Positions 1 through 7,477 of a stretch of 33,128 nt of DNA are shown piece after piece. Each line of letters starts with the position of its first letter. The first letter of the stretch is position 1. The notes below the pieces were generated by a model. The model searched no databases. It had not been told where the DNA came from and was given only the letters and a program-made list of their open reading frames with translations. The DNA comes from Thiopseudomonas sp964394445 (GTDB lineage Bacteria; Pseudomonadota; Gammaproteobacteria; Pseudomonadales; Pseudomonadaceae), in contig CAYMXO010000018.1 of assembly GCA_964394445.1 (NCBI GenBank), forward strand, positions 1 through 33,128, in the 5' to 3' direction. The translations under genes and the position numbers were made by a program.

Positions 1-1
1 C

Positions 2-1144
2 TTCTCCAGCGCCGATGTGGCGGCGGATGGGTGTAATGATGGTTATCATATTTTGGGGCCAGAACATATCGCCTTACTGGATACTTACGCCTCAGCTTTG
101 GCACCTTTGGGTGTTCAACATACACAAGAAGGATTGATGATTCGCCGTGGCAAGGATAACAAGGCCAAAGACAGCGGACAGTGGGGCATGGCATTGCGCT
201 GGATGGGTGATAACACAGAATATGGCGCCTACTTCATGAACTACCATAGCCGTAATCCGTTTCTGTCTACGCAAAATGCTGCTTCGCTAGCAGGCTCCAT
301 AGGGGCGGCAGCAACCTTAAATGGTGGGATAGGGAGTGTTGGTCCTCAAACACCTACAGCCGTCTTGGCAGGTGCTGCGGTTGCAGTGGGTAATAGTCGC
401 TATTTCATGGATTATCCTGAAGATATTCGGCTTTATGGGCTAAGCTTCTCTACAACGTTGCCAACAGGTACTGCATGGCAGGGTGAGGTTAGCTACCGCC
501 CTAATGCGCCTGTCCAGATCAATACACAAGATCTGACTTTACGTTTGGCGGCCAACGCAAATACCATGTTGCCCGGAATTTTAGTGGGGGGAAGTTCTGC
601 CGACTATCTGGCTCAAGCGGGCCAGTCGCATCGTGGCTATAATCGTAAAGAAATTACCCAGTTGCAAACTACCTTTACTCATTTCTTTGACCAGATACTG
701 GGTGCCGAGCGAGCCACGGTGGTGGGTGAGGTTGGTTATGTGCATGTGGGTGGGTTGGAAAGCAAGAACAAAGCCCGTTACGGACGTGATCCCATTTTTG
801 GTTCACCTGACAGCTTCATTGGCCCGACTGCCAAAGACGTTTACGGCAACAAAGGCTTCGTCACCAAAAACTCCTGGGGTTATCGCGTGCGTGGCCAACT
901 GGATTACAGTGACGTCTTTGCCGGTGTCAACCTGAAGCCGAACATGGCGTTTTCCCATGACGTGAAGGGCTATGGCCCGAACGGCCTGTTCAACGAGGGC
1001 GCCAAGGCGCTGAGCGTGGGTCTGGATGCAGACTACAAGCACACCTACACCGCAGGTTTGTCCTATACCAACTTCTTTGGTGGCCGATACAACACGTTGA
1101 AAGATCGTGACTTCGTCTCGCTGAACTTTGGCATGAACTTCTAA
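2..1144 (+). CDS. DUF1302 family outer-membrane protein (5' end cut off by the window)
   Basis: The reading frame is open to the left edge, so the start and the N-terminal part lie outside; about 380 codons remain of a family that usually exceeds 500 residues. A GTG at 17 is only an internal codon. The visible part is rich in alternating aromatic and polar stretches and ends in SLNFGMNF, a terminal aromatic as in outer-membrane beta-barrels. DUF1302 genes are typically paired with DUF1329 genes, as here, and such pairs often lie near RND/MMPL-type exporters; the substrate is unknown. Codon usage is uneven: by hand count 28 of 60 codons end in G or C at 2-181, against 46 of 60 at 842-1021, suggesting that the upstream part was acquired by recombination. 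Family assignment is by resemblance; the barrel is inferred. Confidence 0.8.
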   Translation, partial: FSSADVAADGCNDGYHILGPEHIALLDTYASALAPLGVQHTQEGLMIRRGKDNKAKDSGQWGMALRWMGDNTEYGAYFMNYHSRNPFLSTQNAASLAGSIGAAATLNGGIGSVGPQTPTAVLAGAAVAVGNSRYFMDYPEDIRLYGLSFSTTLPTGTAWQGEVSYRPNAPVQINTQDLTLRLAANANTMLPGILVGGSSADYLAQAGQSHRGYNRKEITQLQTTFTHFFDQILGAERATVVGEVGYVHVGGLESKNKARYGRDPIFGSPDSFIGPTAKDVYGNKGFVTKNSWGYRVRGQLDYSDVFAGVNLKPNMAFSHDVKGYGPNGLFNEGAKALSVGLDADYKHTYTAGLSYTNFFGGRYNTLKDRDFVSLNFGMNF

Positions 1145-1154
1145 AGCGCTCATC

Positions 1155-1221
1155 TGCAGGAGCAGCTTCAACCACGGCCCGGGCTCTTGTCGCCAAGGTC
1201 GTGGCTGGAGCCACTCCTACA
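1155..1221. repeat. REP-like inverted repeat pair
   Basis: Two 22-base arms, 1155-1176 and 1200-1221, are inverted copies matching at 17 of 22 positions. The right arm also holds its own short palindrome, GTGGCT GG AGCCAC. The TGTAGGAGTGGCT-type core is the kind found in intergenic REP elements of pseudomonads. It lies between the DUF1302 and DUF1329 genes, where a folded RNA could separate their expression or protect the upstream message. A related pair occurs at 28916-28990. Confidence 0.65.
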
Positions 1222-1303
1222 GAAGCATGGACATTACAGGCGGGCTGTGCGCAGTGATGCACAGCCGGGCTGAAACACATACGCATTCGCAGGAAGACAT
1301 AAT

Positions 1304-2674
1304 ATGAAACTACAAAAGACCTTGATGCAAACCGGTGCCTCCTTTGTACTCTCACTGTTTGCCGCCAGTGTCATGGCCGCCGTATCGGCTGACGAGGCCG
1401 GCAAGCTGGGCACCAGCCTGACTCCGCTGGGAGCAGAAAAAGCCGGTAATGCCGATGGCAGCATTCCTGAGTGGACCGGCGGTCTGGCAGCCAATGCCGC
1501 AGCGGTGGATGCCCGCGGCTTTTCTGCCGACCCCTTTGCCGGTGAACAGCCGCTGTTTACCATAACTGCGCAAAACGTGGACCAGTACAAGGACAAGCTG
1601 ACCCCGGGCCAGCAGGCAATGTTCAAGCGTTACCCGGATACTTACAAGATGAACGTGTATCCGACCCACCGCTCTGCCAGCGTACCGGCTGACGTGGCGG
1701 CAGCCACCAGGGACAATGCGACCCAGGTCAATCTGGTACAGGGCGGCAACGGCCTGGAAAACTTCAAGGTTGCCAACGCATTTCCGATTCCGCAAAGCGG
1801 CCTGGAAGTCATCTGGAACCACATCACCCGCTACCGTGGCGGCAGCGTCAAGCGCAAGGTCACCCAGGCAACTCCGCAGACCAACGGTTCCTACTCGCTG
1901 GTGTACTTTGACGAGCAGTTCGTTTTCCCGAACAAGCTGAAAGATTACGATCCGAACAAGCCCTCCAACATCCTGTTCTACTTCAAGCAAAGCGTAACCG
2001 CACCGGCACGTCTGGCCGGTAACGTGTTGCTGGTACACGAAACCGTCAACCAGGTAGCCGAACCACGCCAGGCCTGGCTGTACAACGCCGGCCAGCGTCG
2101 TGTGCGCCGTGCCCCGCAGGTTTCCTATGACGGGCCGGGTACCGCTGCTGACGGTTTGCGCACCTCCGACAACCTGGACATGTACAACGGTGCACCGGAC
2201 CGCTACAACTGGGAGCTGCATGGCAAGAAGGAAATGTACATTTCCTACAACAACTACCGCCTTGACTCTGCGGACCTGAAATATAGCGACATCCTCAAGG
2301 CCGGTCATATCAATCAGGATCTGCCGCGCTATGAGCTGCACCGTGTCTGGCATGTGACGGCCACCCTGAAGGATGGCGAGCGTCATATCTATGCCAAGCG
2401 TGATTTCTACATCGACGAAGACACCTGGCAAGCTGCGGTCATTGACCATTACGATGGCCGGGGCAACCTGTGGCGGGTTGCTGAAGCCCATGCCAAGCAA
2501 TACTTTGCCCAGCAGGTGCCCTGGTATGCCTTCGAAACCCTGTACGACATCCAGTCCGGCCGTTACCTGGCCATGGGCATGAAGAACGAGGAAAAGCACT
2601 CGTACGAGTTTAATGCGGTGGCTACATCCGGCGAGTTTACACCTGCAGCCCTGCGTCAATCTGGCGTGCGCTGA
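1304..2674 (+). CDS. DUF1329 family periplasmic/outer-membrane-associated protein
   Basis: This 456-residue protein starts at an ATG preceded by AGGAAG (1291-1296). Residues 1-25 form a signal peptide (MKLQKT, then a hydrophobic run ending VMA), so it is exported. After that comes the DUF1329 body, with the typical SADEAGKLG...LTPLGAEKAGN opening, a GGL segment, and conserved tyrosine- and tryptophan-rich motifs such as YNWELHGKKEM and DEDTWQAAVIDHYDGRG. DUF1329 has been related to the LolA/LolB lipid-binding fold, which would suit handling of a hydrophobic cargo with the DUF1302 barrel upstream; that role is inferred. There is no lipobox cysteine. A strong terminator closes the unit at 2715-2750. 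Confidence 0.88.
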   Translation: MKLQKTLMQTGASFVLSLFAASVMAAVSADEAGKLGTSLTPLGAEKAGNADGSIPEWTGGLAANAAAVDARGFSADPFAGEQPLFTITAQNVDQYKDKLTPGQQAMFKRYPDTYKMNVYPTHRSASVPADVAAATRDNATQVNLVQGGNGLENFKVANAFPIPQSGLEVIWNHITRYRGGSVKRKVTQATPQTNGSYSLVYFDEQFVFPNKLKDYDPNKPSNILFYFKQSVTAPARLAGNVLLVHETVNQVAEPRQAWLYNAGQRRVRRAPQVSYDGPGTAADGLRTSDNLDMYNGAPDRYNWELHGKKEMYISYNNYRLDSADLKYSDILKAGHINQDLPRYELHRVWHVTATLKDGERHIYAKRDFYIDEDTWQAAVIDHYDGRGNLWRVAEAHAKQYFAQQVPWYAFETLYDIQSGRYLAMGMKNEEKHSYEFNAVATSGEFTPAALRQSGVR

Positions 2675-2680
2675 TCCCTT

Positions 2681-2708
2681 TTGCAGACCGGATTTGGCCG
2701 GTCTGCAA
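2681..2708 (+). terminator. Hairpin after the DUF1329 gene, first of two
   Basis: Perfect 11-bp stem, 2681-2691 with 2698-2708, and a six-base loop, seven bases after the DUF1329 stop codon. No T-run follows directly, so it probably acts with the second hairpin or protects the 3' end of the message. Confidence 0.5.
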
Positions 2709-2714
2709 GATGAC

Positions 2715-2750
2715 AAAGCCCGGGTACGGTTCGCCGTATCCGGGCTTTTT
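2715..2750 (+). terminator. Intrinsic terminator of the DUF1302-DUF1329 unit
   Basis: GCCCGGGTACGG (2718-2729) pairs with CCGTATCCGGGC (2734-2745) through one G-T wobble, closed by a TTCG tetraloop and followed by five T (2746-2750). This is a textbook rho-independent terminator on the plus strand. Confidence 0.88.
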
Positions 2751-2779
2751 GTGTGTGGATGATGCGCTGGATTGCAGGC

Positions 2780-2883
2780 AAAAAAAGACCCGCCACAGGG
2801 GCGGGTCGAATACCGTGTTAAGCCTGATGAGGAGATGCCGTAACCAAATTTGGTTGCGGACTGCTCGCTGGTGACTAGCCAGT
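2780..2883 (-). ncRNA. Candidate Fur-regulated small RNA, PrrF-like
   Basis: On the minus strand a promoter at 2891-2919 would start RNA near 2883, and an intrinsic terminator at 2780-2807 (8-bp GACCCGCC stem followed by seven T) would end it, giving about 104 nt. The 5' end can form a small CTGG/CCAG hairpin. A 14-bp palindrome lies at 2842-2855. The segment 2835-2829 reads TCTCCTC, complementary to Shine-Dalgarno sequences, followed by ATCAGGC. A Fur-box-like site covers the -10. PrrF RNAs of Pseudomonas are Fur-repressed, just over 100 nt long, and block translation of iron-using proteins under iron starvation; architecture and my memory of the core segment fit, but I could not align it. 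Transcription and identity are inferred. Confidence 0.65.
2787..2807 (-). terminator. Intrinsic terminator of the small RNA
   Basis: On the minus strand GACCCGCC (2807-2800), a five-base loop and GGCGGGTC (2794-2787) are followed by seven T (2786-2780). No minus-strand protein gene lies upstream for it to serve, which is a main argument for the small RNA. Confidence 0.85.
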
Positions 2884-2890
2884 GGTGCAG

Positions 2891-2919
2891 ATGATAATTG
2901 TTCGCATTTATAAAGGCAA
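2891..2919 (-). promoter_or_regulatory. sigma70 promoter with overlapping Fur-like operator
   Basis: Minus strand: -35 TTGCCT (2919-2914), 17-bp spacer, -10 TATCAT (2896-2891). Over the -10 lies TGCGAAC A ATTATCA (2906-2892), against the 7-1-7 Fur pattern TGATAAT N ATTATCA; the right half matches fully and the left half at 4 of 7 positions. A repressor here would block RNA polymerase directly. The iron link is inferred. Confidence 0.6.
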
Positions 2920-3049
2920 GTGTTTTTTGCATTTTCAGTCTCGTGCCGGTTGCTGTTGTCCTGTGCCGGCTGGCCGAGGTGGCGAGCGTGCAGGGTGGCA
3001 GCTTTCAGGCTAGAATGCAGGCCGGTTTTGTTTTGTGACGGCAGGCTCC

Positions 3050-3376
3050 ATGAGCAAAGAAGATGCACAGATTTTCCGGGTGATTTTCCATAATCAGGGC
3101 CAGGTGTTTGAAATTTATGCCAAGGCCATCTACCAGAGTGACCTGTGGGGTTTTCTCGAGGTGGAAGAGTTCGTGTTTGGCGAGCGTACCCAGATGGTGA
3201 TTGATCCCAGCGAAGAGAAGCTCAAGGCACAGTTTGAGGGTGTGATCCGCAGCTATGTTCCAATGCATGCCATCGTGCGCATTGACGAGGTGGAGCGCCT
3301 GGGCGTGGCCAGTATCAGCGAGGCGACCGGCAGCAACATCATGAGTTTCCCCATACCCGTGCCGCCGAAAGCCTGA
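3050..3376 (+). CDS. DUF1820 family protein
   Basis: A 108-residue cytoplasmic protein with no signal peptide or membrane segment. The body IFHNQGQVFEIYAK...QSDLWGFLEVEEFVFGE...VDEVERLG-type sequence is that of DUF1820, a small family conserved in pseudomonads and relatives with no established function. The ATG at 3050 is chosen because MSKEDAQIFRVIF aligns with how the family usually begins; an in-frame GTG at 3035 would add five residues. The ribosome site is weak (GGCAGG). It stands alone between the small RNA region and tldD, 75 bp ahead of tldD, and may be cotranscribed with it. Confidence 0.85.
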   Translation: MSKEDAQIFRVIFHNQGQVFEIYAKAIYQSDLWGFLEVEEFVFGERTQMVIDPSEEKLKAQFEGVIRSYVPMHAIVRIDEVERLGVASISEATGSNIMSFPIPVPPKA

Positions 3377-3451
3377 GCGGGCGAAATATGTATTTTGTTT
3401 GCCGCGGCTATCCATTGATTACGCCGGGCGCTTTACTGCAGGAGTTTTTAT

Positions 3452-4891
3452 ATGACAGAGCACAGGCAAAGCGCCGAACAGGTCTTGCTGGCTGCCAATG
3501 GCTTGCAGCCGTCCGATCTGGATGCGGTGCTGGCGCAGGTGGCCGGCCCGGGTATTGATGCCGGTGATCTGTATTTTCAGCGCCGCATTACCGAGTCCTG
3601 GGCGCTGGAAGAAGGCATCGTCAAGCAGGGCAGCTTTAACCTTGACCAGGGCGTTGGCGTGCGCGCCATGGCGGGCGAGAAAACCGGTTTTTCCTATAGC
3701 AACAGCATTGACCTGTCCGCGTTACAGCAGGCGGCGCAGGCATCGCGCAGCATTGTGCGCAGCGGTGCACGGATACAGGCGCAGCCGTTGCTGCAGCAGT
3801 CGCCGCTGGCGCTCTACACCGCGGATACGCCACTGCATGTGTTGAGCGCAGAAGAAAAAGTCAGCCTGCTGCAGCAGGTGGATGCTTTTACCCGCAGTCT
3901 GGATGCCCGGGTCAGCCAGGTCAGTCTGAGCTTGCTGGGCGCATGGGAGCATGTGCTGGTGGCTGATCTGGGCGGCACCCTGGCCACCGATGTGCGGCCC
4001 ATGGTGCGCTGCAATGTCAGCGTGATTGTCGAGCACAACGGTCGCCGTGAGCGGGGCAGTCATGGTGGCGGCGGCCGTACCGATTACAGGTATTTCCTGG
4101 AAAACGACCGGGTTTACGATTATGCCCGTGAAGCGGTACGCCAGGCATTGGTCAATCTTGAAGCTGTGGATGCGCCGGCTGGCAGCATGCCGGTGGTCAT
4201 GGCGCCGGGCTGGAGCGGCGTGTTGCTGCATGAAGCGGTTGGGCATGGCCTTGAGGGCGACTTCAACCGCAAGGGCAGTTCCAATTACAGCGGTCTGGTC
4301 GGCCAGCAGGTGGCCTCGCCCCTGTGCACCATTGTCGACGATGCCACCATTGCCGGCCGGCGCGGCTCGCTGTCGGTGGACGATGAGGGCGTGGCGGCAC
4401 AAAACACGGTGCTGATCGAGAACGGCATTCTGCGCGGTTACATGCAGGACAAACTGAATGCCCGCCTCAGCGGTGTGGCCAGTACCGGCAACGGCCGGCG
4501 TGAATCCTATGCACACCTGCCAATGCCGCGCATGACCAATACCTACATGCTGGCTGGCGAGTCGGATCCGGAAGAGATCATCCGCTCGGTGAAAAAAGGG
4601 CTGTACTGCGCCAGTCTGGGTGGCGGACAGGTGGACATCACCAGCGGCAAGTTTGTCTTTTCCACCAGCGAGGCCTATCTGATCGAGGACGGCAGGATTA
4701 CCGCACCGGTGAAGGGGGCAACGCTGATTGGCAACGGGCCCGACTGCATGCGCAGGGTGTCCATGGTGGGCAATGACCTGGCGCTGGACAGCGGTGTCGG
4801 CATGTGCGGCAAGGCCGGGCAGACGGTGCCCGTCGGGGTGGGGCAGCCCACCCTGAAAATTGATGCCATTACCGTGGGCGGAACGGCCTGA
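3452..4891 (+). CDS. tldD: Metalloprotease TldD
   Basis: A 479-residue cytoplasmic zinc protease (E. coli TldD is about the same length). With PmbA/TldE it forms the heterodimer that degrades unfolded peptides and matures some ribosomally made peptides such as microcin B17. TldD is the catalytic partner and carries HExxxH, seen here as HEAVGH at residues 260-265, followed by GLEGDFNRKG; the late cysteine in GVGMCGKAG matches the third zinc ligand. PmbA lacks this motif, so the assignment is firm. The start is an ATG seven bases after AGGAG (3440-3444). The partner gene pmbA is not in the window. It converges with lnt on the other strand. Confidence 0.96.
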   Translation: MTEHRQSAEQVLLAANGLQPSDLDAVLAQVAGPGIDAGDLYFQRRITESWALEEGIVKQGSFNLDQGVGVRAMAGEKTGFSYSNSIDLSALQQAAQASRSIVRSGARIQAQPLLQQSPLALYTADTPLHVLSAEEKVSLLQQVDAFTRSLDARVSQVSLSLLGAWEHVLVADLGGTLATDVRPMVRCNVSVIVEHNGRRERGSHGGGGRTDYRYFLENDRVYDYAREAVRQALVNLEAVDAPAGSMPVVMAPGWSGVLLHEAVGHGLEGDFNRKGSSNYSGLVGQQVASPLCTIVDDATIAGRRGSLSVDDEGVAAQNTVLIENGILRGYMQDKLNARLSGVASTGNGRRESYAHLPMPRMTNTYMLAGESDPEEIIRSVKKGLYCASLGGGQVDITSGKFVFSTSEAYLIEDGRITAPVKGATLIGNGPDCMRRVSMVGNDLALDSGVGMCGKAGQTVPVGVGQPTLKIDAITVGGTA

Positions 4892-4912
4892 GGTTTTTGG
4901 ATGGCTGTTTTG

Positions 4913-4939
4913 TGCGGCGACGGCTCTGCTGTCGCCGCA
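4913..4939. other. Hairpin between convergent tldD and lnt
   Basis: Perfect 9-bp stem, TGCGGCGAC (4913-4921) with GTCGCCGCA (4931-4939), in the 69-bp gap between the two stop codons. Neither strand has a T-run after it, so it is not a standard intrinsic terminator; it may end both messages with help from Rho. Confidence 0.4.
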
Positions 4940-4960
4940 TGGGGTCAACCGCTGTGCGCA

Positions 4961-6493
4961 CTACGGGTCTTGGGCGGGTTCCAGGTTTTGTTTGCGGTGC
5001 CAGACTCCCGCGGCCAACAACAGGCTAACCAGAACGCCCAGTGGCCATGAGCCAAACCTGAGATAGGGCGTCAGCCCCTGCATGGGTACCACTTGGCCAT
5101 GCAGGACGGCCTGCTTGAATTGCGGGATCCCGGCGGTGATCTGGCCAAAGGGGTCAATCAGCACACTGACGCCGTTGTTGGTGCCGCGGATCATCCAGCG
5201 GCCAGCCTCCAGTGCGCGCATTTGTGCCATTTGCAGGTGTTGCAGCGGTCCGATGGAACGGCCGAACCAGGTGTCGTTGCTGATGGTCAGCAGGATGTCG
5301 CTCTGTGCCGCCAGCCGGGTGGCAAACTCCGGGTAGACCACTTCGTAGCAGATGTAGGGTGCAATGCTGTGTCCGCGGGCCTGCAGGGGTGGCTGGTTGG
5401 CCGGTCCGCGGGCGAAGTCGGACATGGGCAGGTCAAAGAACTCGATCAGGCCGCGCAACCAGTCCTGCAGTGGCACGTATTCGCCGAAGGGCACCAGTTT
5501 TTGTTTCAGGTAATCGCCTGAACCTTCACCCAGAACGGTGATGCCGTTGTAGAAGTGGCGGCGGCCGCCGGGCTCGATATGGCGCACCGGAATGCCGGTA
5601 ATCAGGGCGCTGCCGCGCTCCAGGGCGCGTTCGTGCATGAACTCCAGCCAGGCGCGGGCGCTGTCCTGGAACAGCGGGACGGCGGTTTCCGGCCAGAGCA
5701 GGATATCGGCGCTGGCGCTGGTCAGGGTCATTTCCCGGTACAGGTCCAGCTGGGCGCCGAGCTGGTCCGGATCCCATTTCAGGTTTTGTTCTACATTGCC
5801 CTGGAACACTGCCACGGACAGCGGCGTGCCGGACGGGCGGGTCCATTCATGCTGGTGCAGCGGCATACAGGCCAGCCAGAGCGCCGGTAGCAGCAGGGCA
5901 CGGACAATGGTTTGCCGGCGTTGCAGCCGGTTGCAGAACAGCTGCACCACCAGCGCACCGCTCATGGCCAGTATCAGACTGATCAGCCAGACACCGCCCA
6001 GCGGTGCCAGCCCGGCCAACGGCCCTTCCAGCTGGCTGTACCCGGCATAGAGCCAGGGAAAACCGGTCAGGAACCAGCCACGAAAGGCTTCCAGCACCAC
6101 CCACAGGGCACCGAAGGCGGCGGCAGCAGACAGCCGGTGTTGCGAATTGCGCAGGTAGCGGACCCAGAGCCACGCGTGCAGGGTGTAGAACAATGCCAGG
6201 GTGGCGACAAACAGCAGAGTCAGAAAGCCGGCCAGTACAGGCGGCGCCGAGCCATAGTCATGGATGCTGACGTAGACCCAGCTGGCACCGGACAGGAACA
6301 GGCCGAAGCCGTACAGCCAGCCGCTCAGCATGGCCTGGCGGGTAGTGGCCTCTTGCAGCAGCAAATAAAACAGGGCACAGGACAGCGGAGCCAGCGGCCA
6401 GAGATCAAACGGCGCCAGCGACAGGGTCAGCAAGCCGCCAGCGAGCACGGCCAGCAGAGAGTGTGTCCAGCGGTTGTGAAGAATGGCGTGCAA
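4961..6493 (-). CDS. lnt: Apolipoprotein N-acyltransferase Lnt
   Basis: This inner-membrane enzyme adds the third acyl chain to the N-terminal cysteine of lipoproteins, which Lol sorting needs. N-terminal membrane helices precede a periplasmic nitrilase-type domain. The catalytic triad is visible: E269 in WPETA, K330 in YLKQKLVPFGEY and C382 in APYICYE, with E338 matching E. coli E343. I place the start at TTG 6493: AAAGGA lies nine bases upstream, the product is 510 residues (E. coli 512), and the first helix then sits where it does in homologues. The frame stays open to a TTG at 6634, which would add 47 atypical residues and has no ribosome site. It is the last gene of phoH-ybeY-corC-lnt, 150 bp after corC, an order also seen in E. 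coli. Confidence 0.95.
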   Translation of the reverse strand: MHAILHNRWTHSLLAVLAGGLLTLSLAPFDLWPLAPLSCALFYLLLQEATTRQAMLSGWLYGFGLFLSGASWVYVSIHDYGSAPPVLAGFLTLLFVATLALFYTLHAWLWVRYLRNSQHRLSAAAAFGALWVVLEAFRGWFLTGFPWLYAGYSQLEGPLAGLAPLGGVWLISLILAMSGALVVQLFCNRLQRRQTIVRALLLPALWLACMPLHQHEWTRPSGTPLSVAVFQGNVEQNLKWDPDQLGAQLDLYREMTLTSASADILLWPETAVPLFQDSARAWLEFMHERALERGSALITGIPVRHIEPGGRRHFYNGITVLGEGSGDYLKQKLVPFGEYVPLQDWLRGLIEFFDLPMSDFARGPANQPPLQARGHSIAPYICYEVVYPEFATRLAAQSDILLTISNDTWFGRSIGPLQHLQMAQMRALEAGRWMIRGTNNGVSVLIDPFGQITAGIPQFKQAVLHGQVVPMQGLTPYLRFGSWPLGVLVSLLLAAGVWHRKQNLEPAQDP

Positions 6494-6502
6494 GAGTTGA
6501 AG

Positions 6503-6508
6503 TCCTTT
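6503..6508 (-). promoter_or_regulatory. Ribosome binding site that decides the lnt start
   Basis: AAAGGA on the minus strand, nine bases before the TTG at 6493. It supports the 510-residue form of Lnt over the longer open frame that begins at 6634. Confidence 0.6.
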
Positions 6509-6643
6509 GCCGGTAGTGAGACGTGGACAGATGGCGGCGGCCGTTGCGCCCTGTCCTGCTGACAGGCTATGGCCCGGTGTCCGCTTTGCAGGCTTCGGCA
6601 CCGGGTTGCTGCAGGTATGTTCGGGGCGCGGCAACGGGTGTAG

Positions 6644-7477
6644 CTAGCCAGCCTTGCTGACTCTGAGCAGGTGCAGGCGGCGGCTGTCGGAATTGACCAC
6701 CCGGAAGCGCCATTGTTCCAGCTCGATGGTTTCGTTGCGCTTGGGCAGATGGCCGAAGGCGCTCATCACAACCCCGCCAATGGTGTCATAATCATCTTCG
6801 GAAAAACCGCTGCGGAAAAACTCGTTGAAGTCTTCCACCGGAGTCAGCGCCTTGACAACAAAATCACCCGTGGGCAACTGACGGATGAAGTTGTCGTCAT
6901 CGATGTCGTGCTCGTCTTCGATGTCGCCGACAATCTGCTCCAGCACGTCCTCGATGGTCACCAGTCCGTCCACGCCGCCATATTCGTCGATAACGATGGC
7001 CATGTGGTTGTGGTTGGCACGGAACTCTTTGAGCAGCACATTCAGCCGCTTGGACTCGGGCACGAAGGTGCAAGGACGCAGCAGCTGGCGCAGGCTGAAG
7101 TTGTCCGGGCGCTCAAGGATCAGCGGCAACAGGTCCTTGGCCAGCAGGATACCGAGCACTTCATCGGTATTTTCGCCAATCACCGGATAGCGCGAGTGCG
7201 CGGCGTCGATCACGGCAGGCAGAAATTCTTCCGGGGTCTGGTCAATCTGGATGCAGATCATCTGCGAGCGCGGAATCATGATGTCGCGCACTTTCAGCTC
7301 GTCGATTTCCATGGCCCCTTCAACAATGCCCAGCGCATCGTCGTCGAGCAGGTTGTTGCGGTTGGCTTCACGCAGCAGGGCAAACAGTTCCTGGCGGGTT
7401 TTCGGTTCCTGATTGAATGCCTGTGCGAGCTTGTCCAGCCAGGACCTGTGCCCGCTACTCGAATTGTCTTCGCTCAT
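6644..7477 (-). CDS. corC: CorC/HlyC family CBS-domain protein (magnesium/cobalt homeostasis)
   Basis: A 277-residue cytoplasmic protein. After a charged N-terminus (about 1-60) come two CBS domains, the first opening with VRDIMIPRSQM and containing RYPVIGE and GILLAKDLL, the second containing IVIDEYGGVDGLVTIEDVLEQIVGDI cut into its usual elements. A C-terminal CorC/HlyC transporter-associated domain follows (about residues 195-277). The family has been linked to Mg/Co efflux, and the equivalent E. coli gene ybeX to ribosome metabolism, which fits its place next to ybeY. Its ATG overlaps the ybeY stop by four bases (ATGA), so the two are translationally coupled. Confidence 0.94.
   Translation of the reverse strand: MSEDNSSSGHRSWLDKLAQAFNQEPKTRQELFALLREANRNNLLDDDALGIVEGAMEIDELKVRDIMIPRSQMICIQIDQTPEEFLPAVIDAAHSRYPVIGENTDEVLGILLAKDLLPLILERPDNFSLRQLLRPCTFVPESKRLNVLLKEFRANHNHMAIVIDEYGGVDGLVTIEDVLEQIVGDIEDEHDIDDDNFIRQLPTGDFVVKALTPVEDFNEFFRSGFSEDDYDTIGGVVMSAFGHLPKRNETIELEQWRFRVVNSDSRRLHLLRVSKAG

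Noticed and set aside
1352..2932. 526-codon open frame on the minus strand
   Set aside because: Antisense to the DUF1329 gene and to the small RNA region; no recognisable protein features, explained by GC-rich codon bias.
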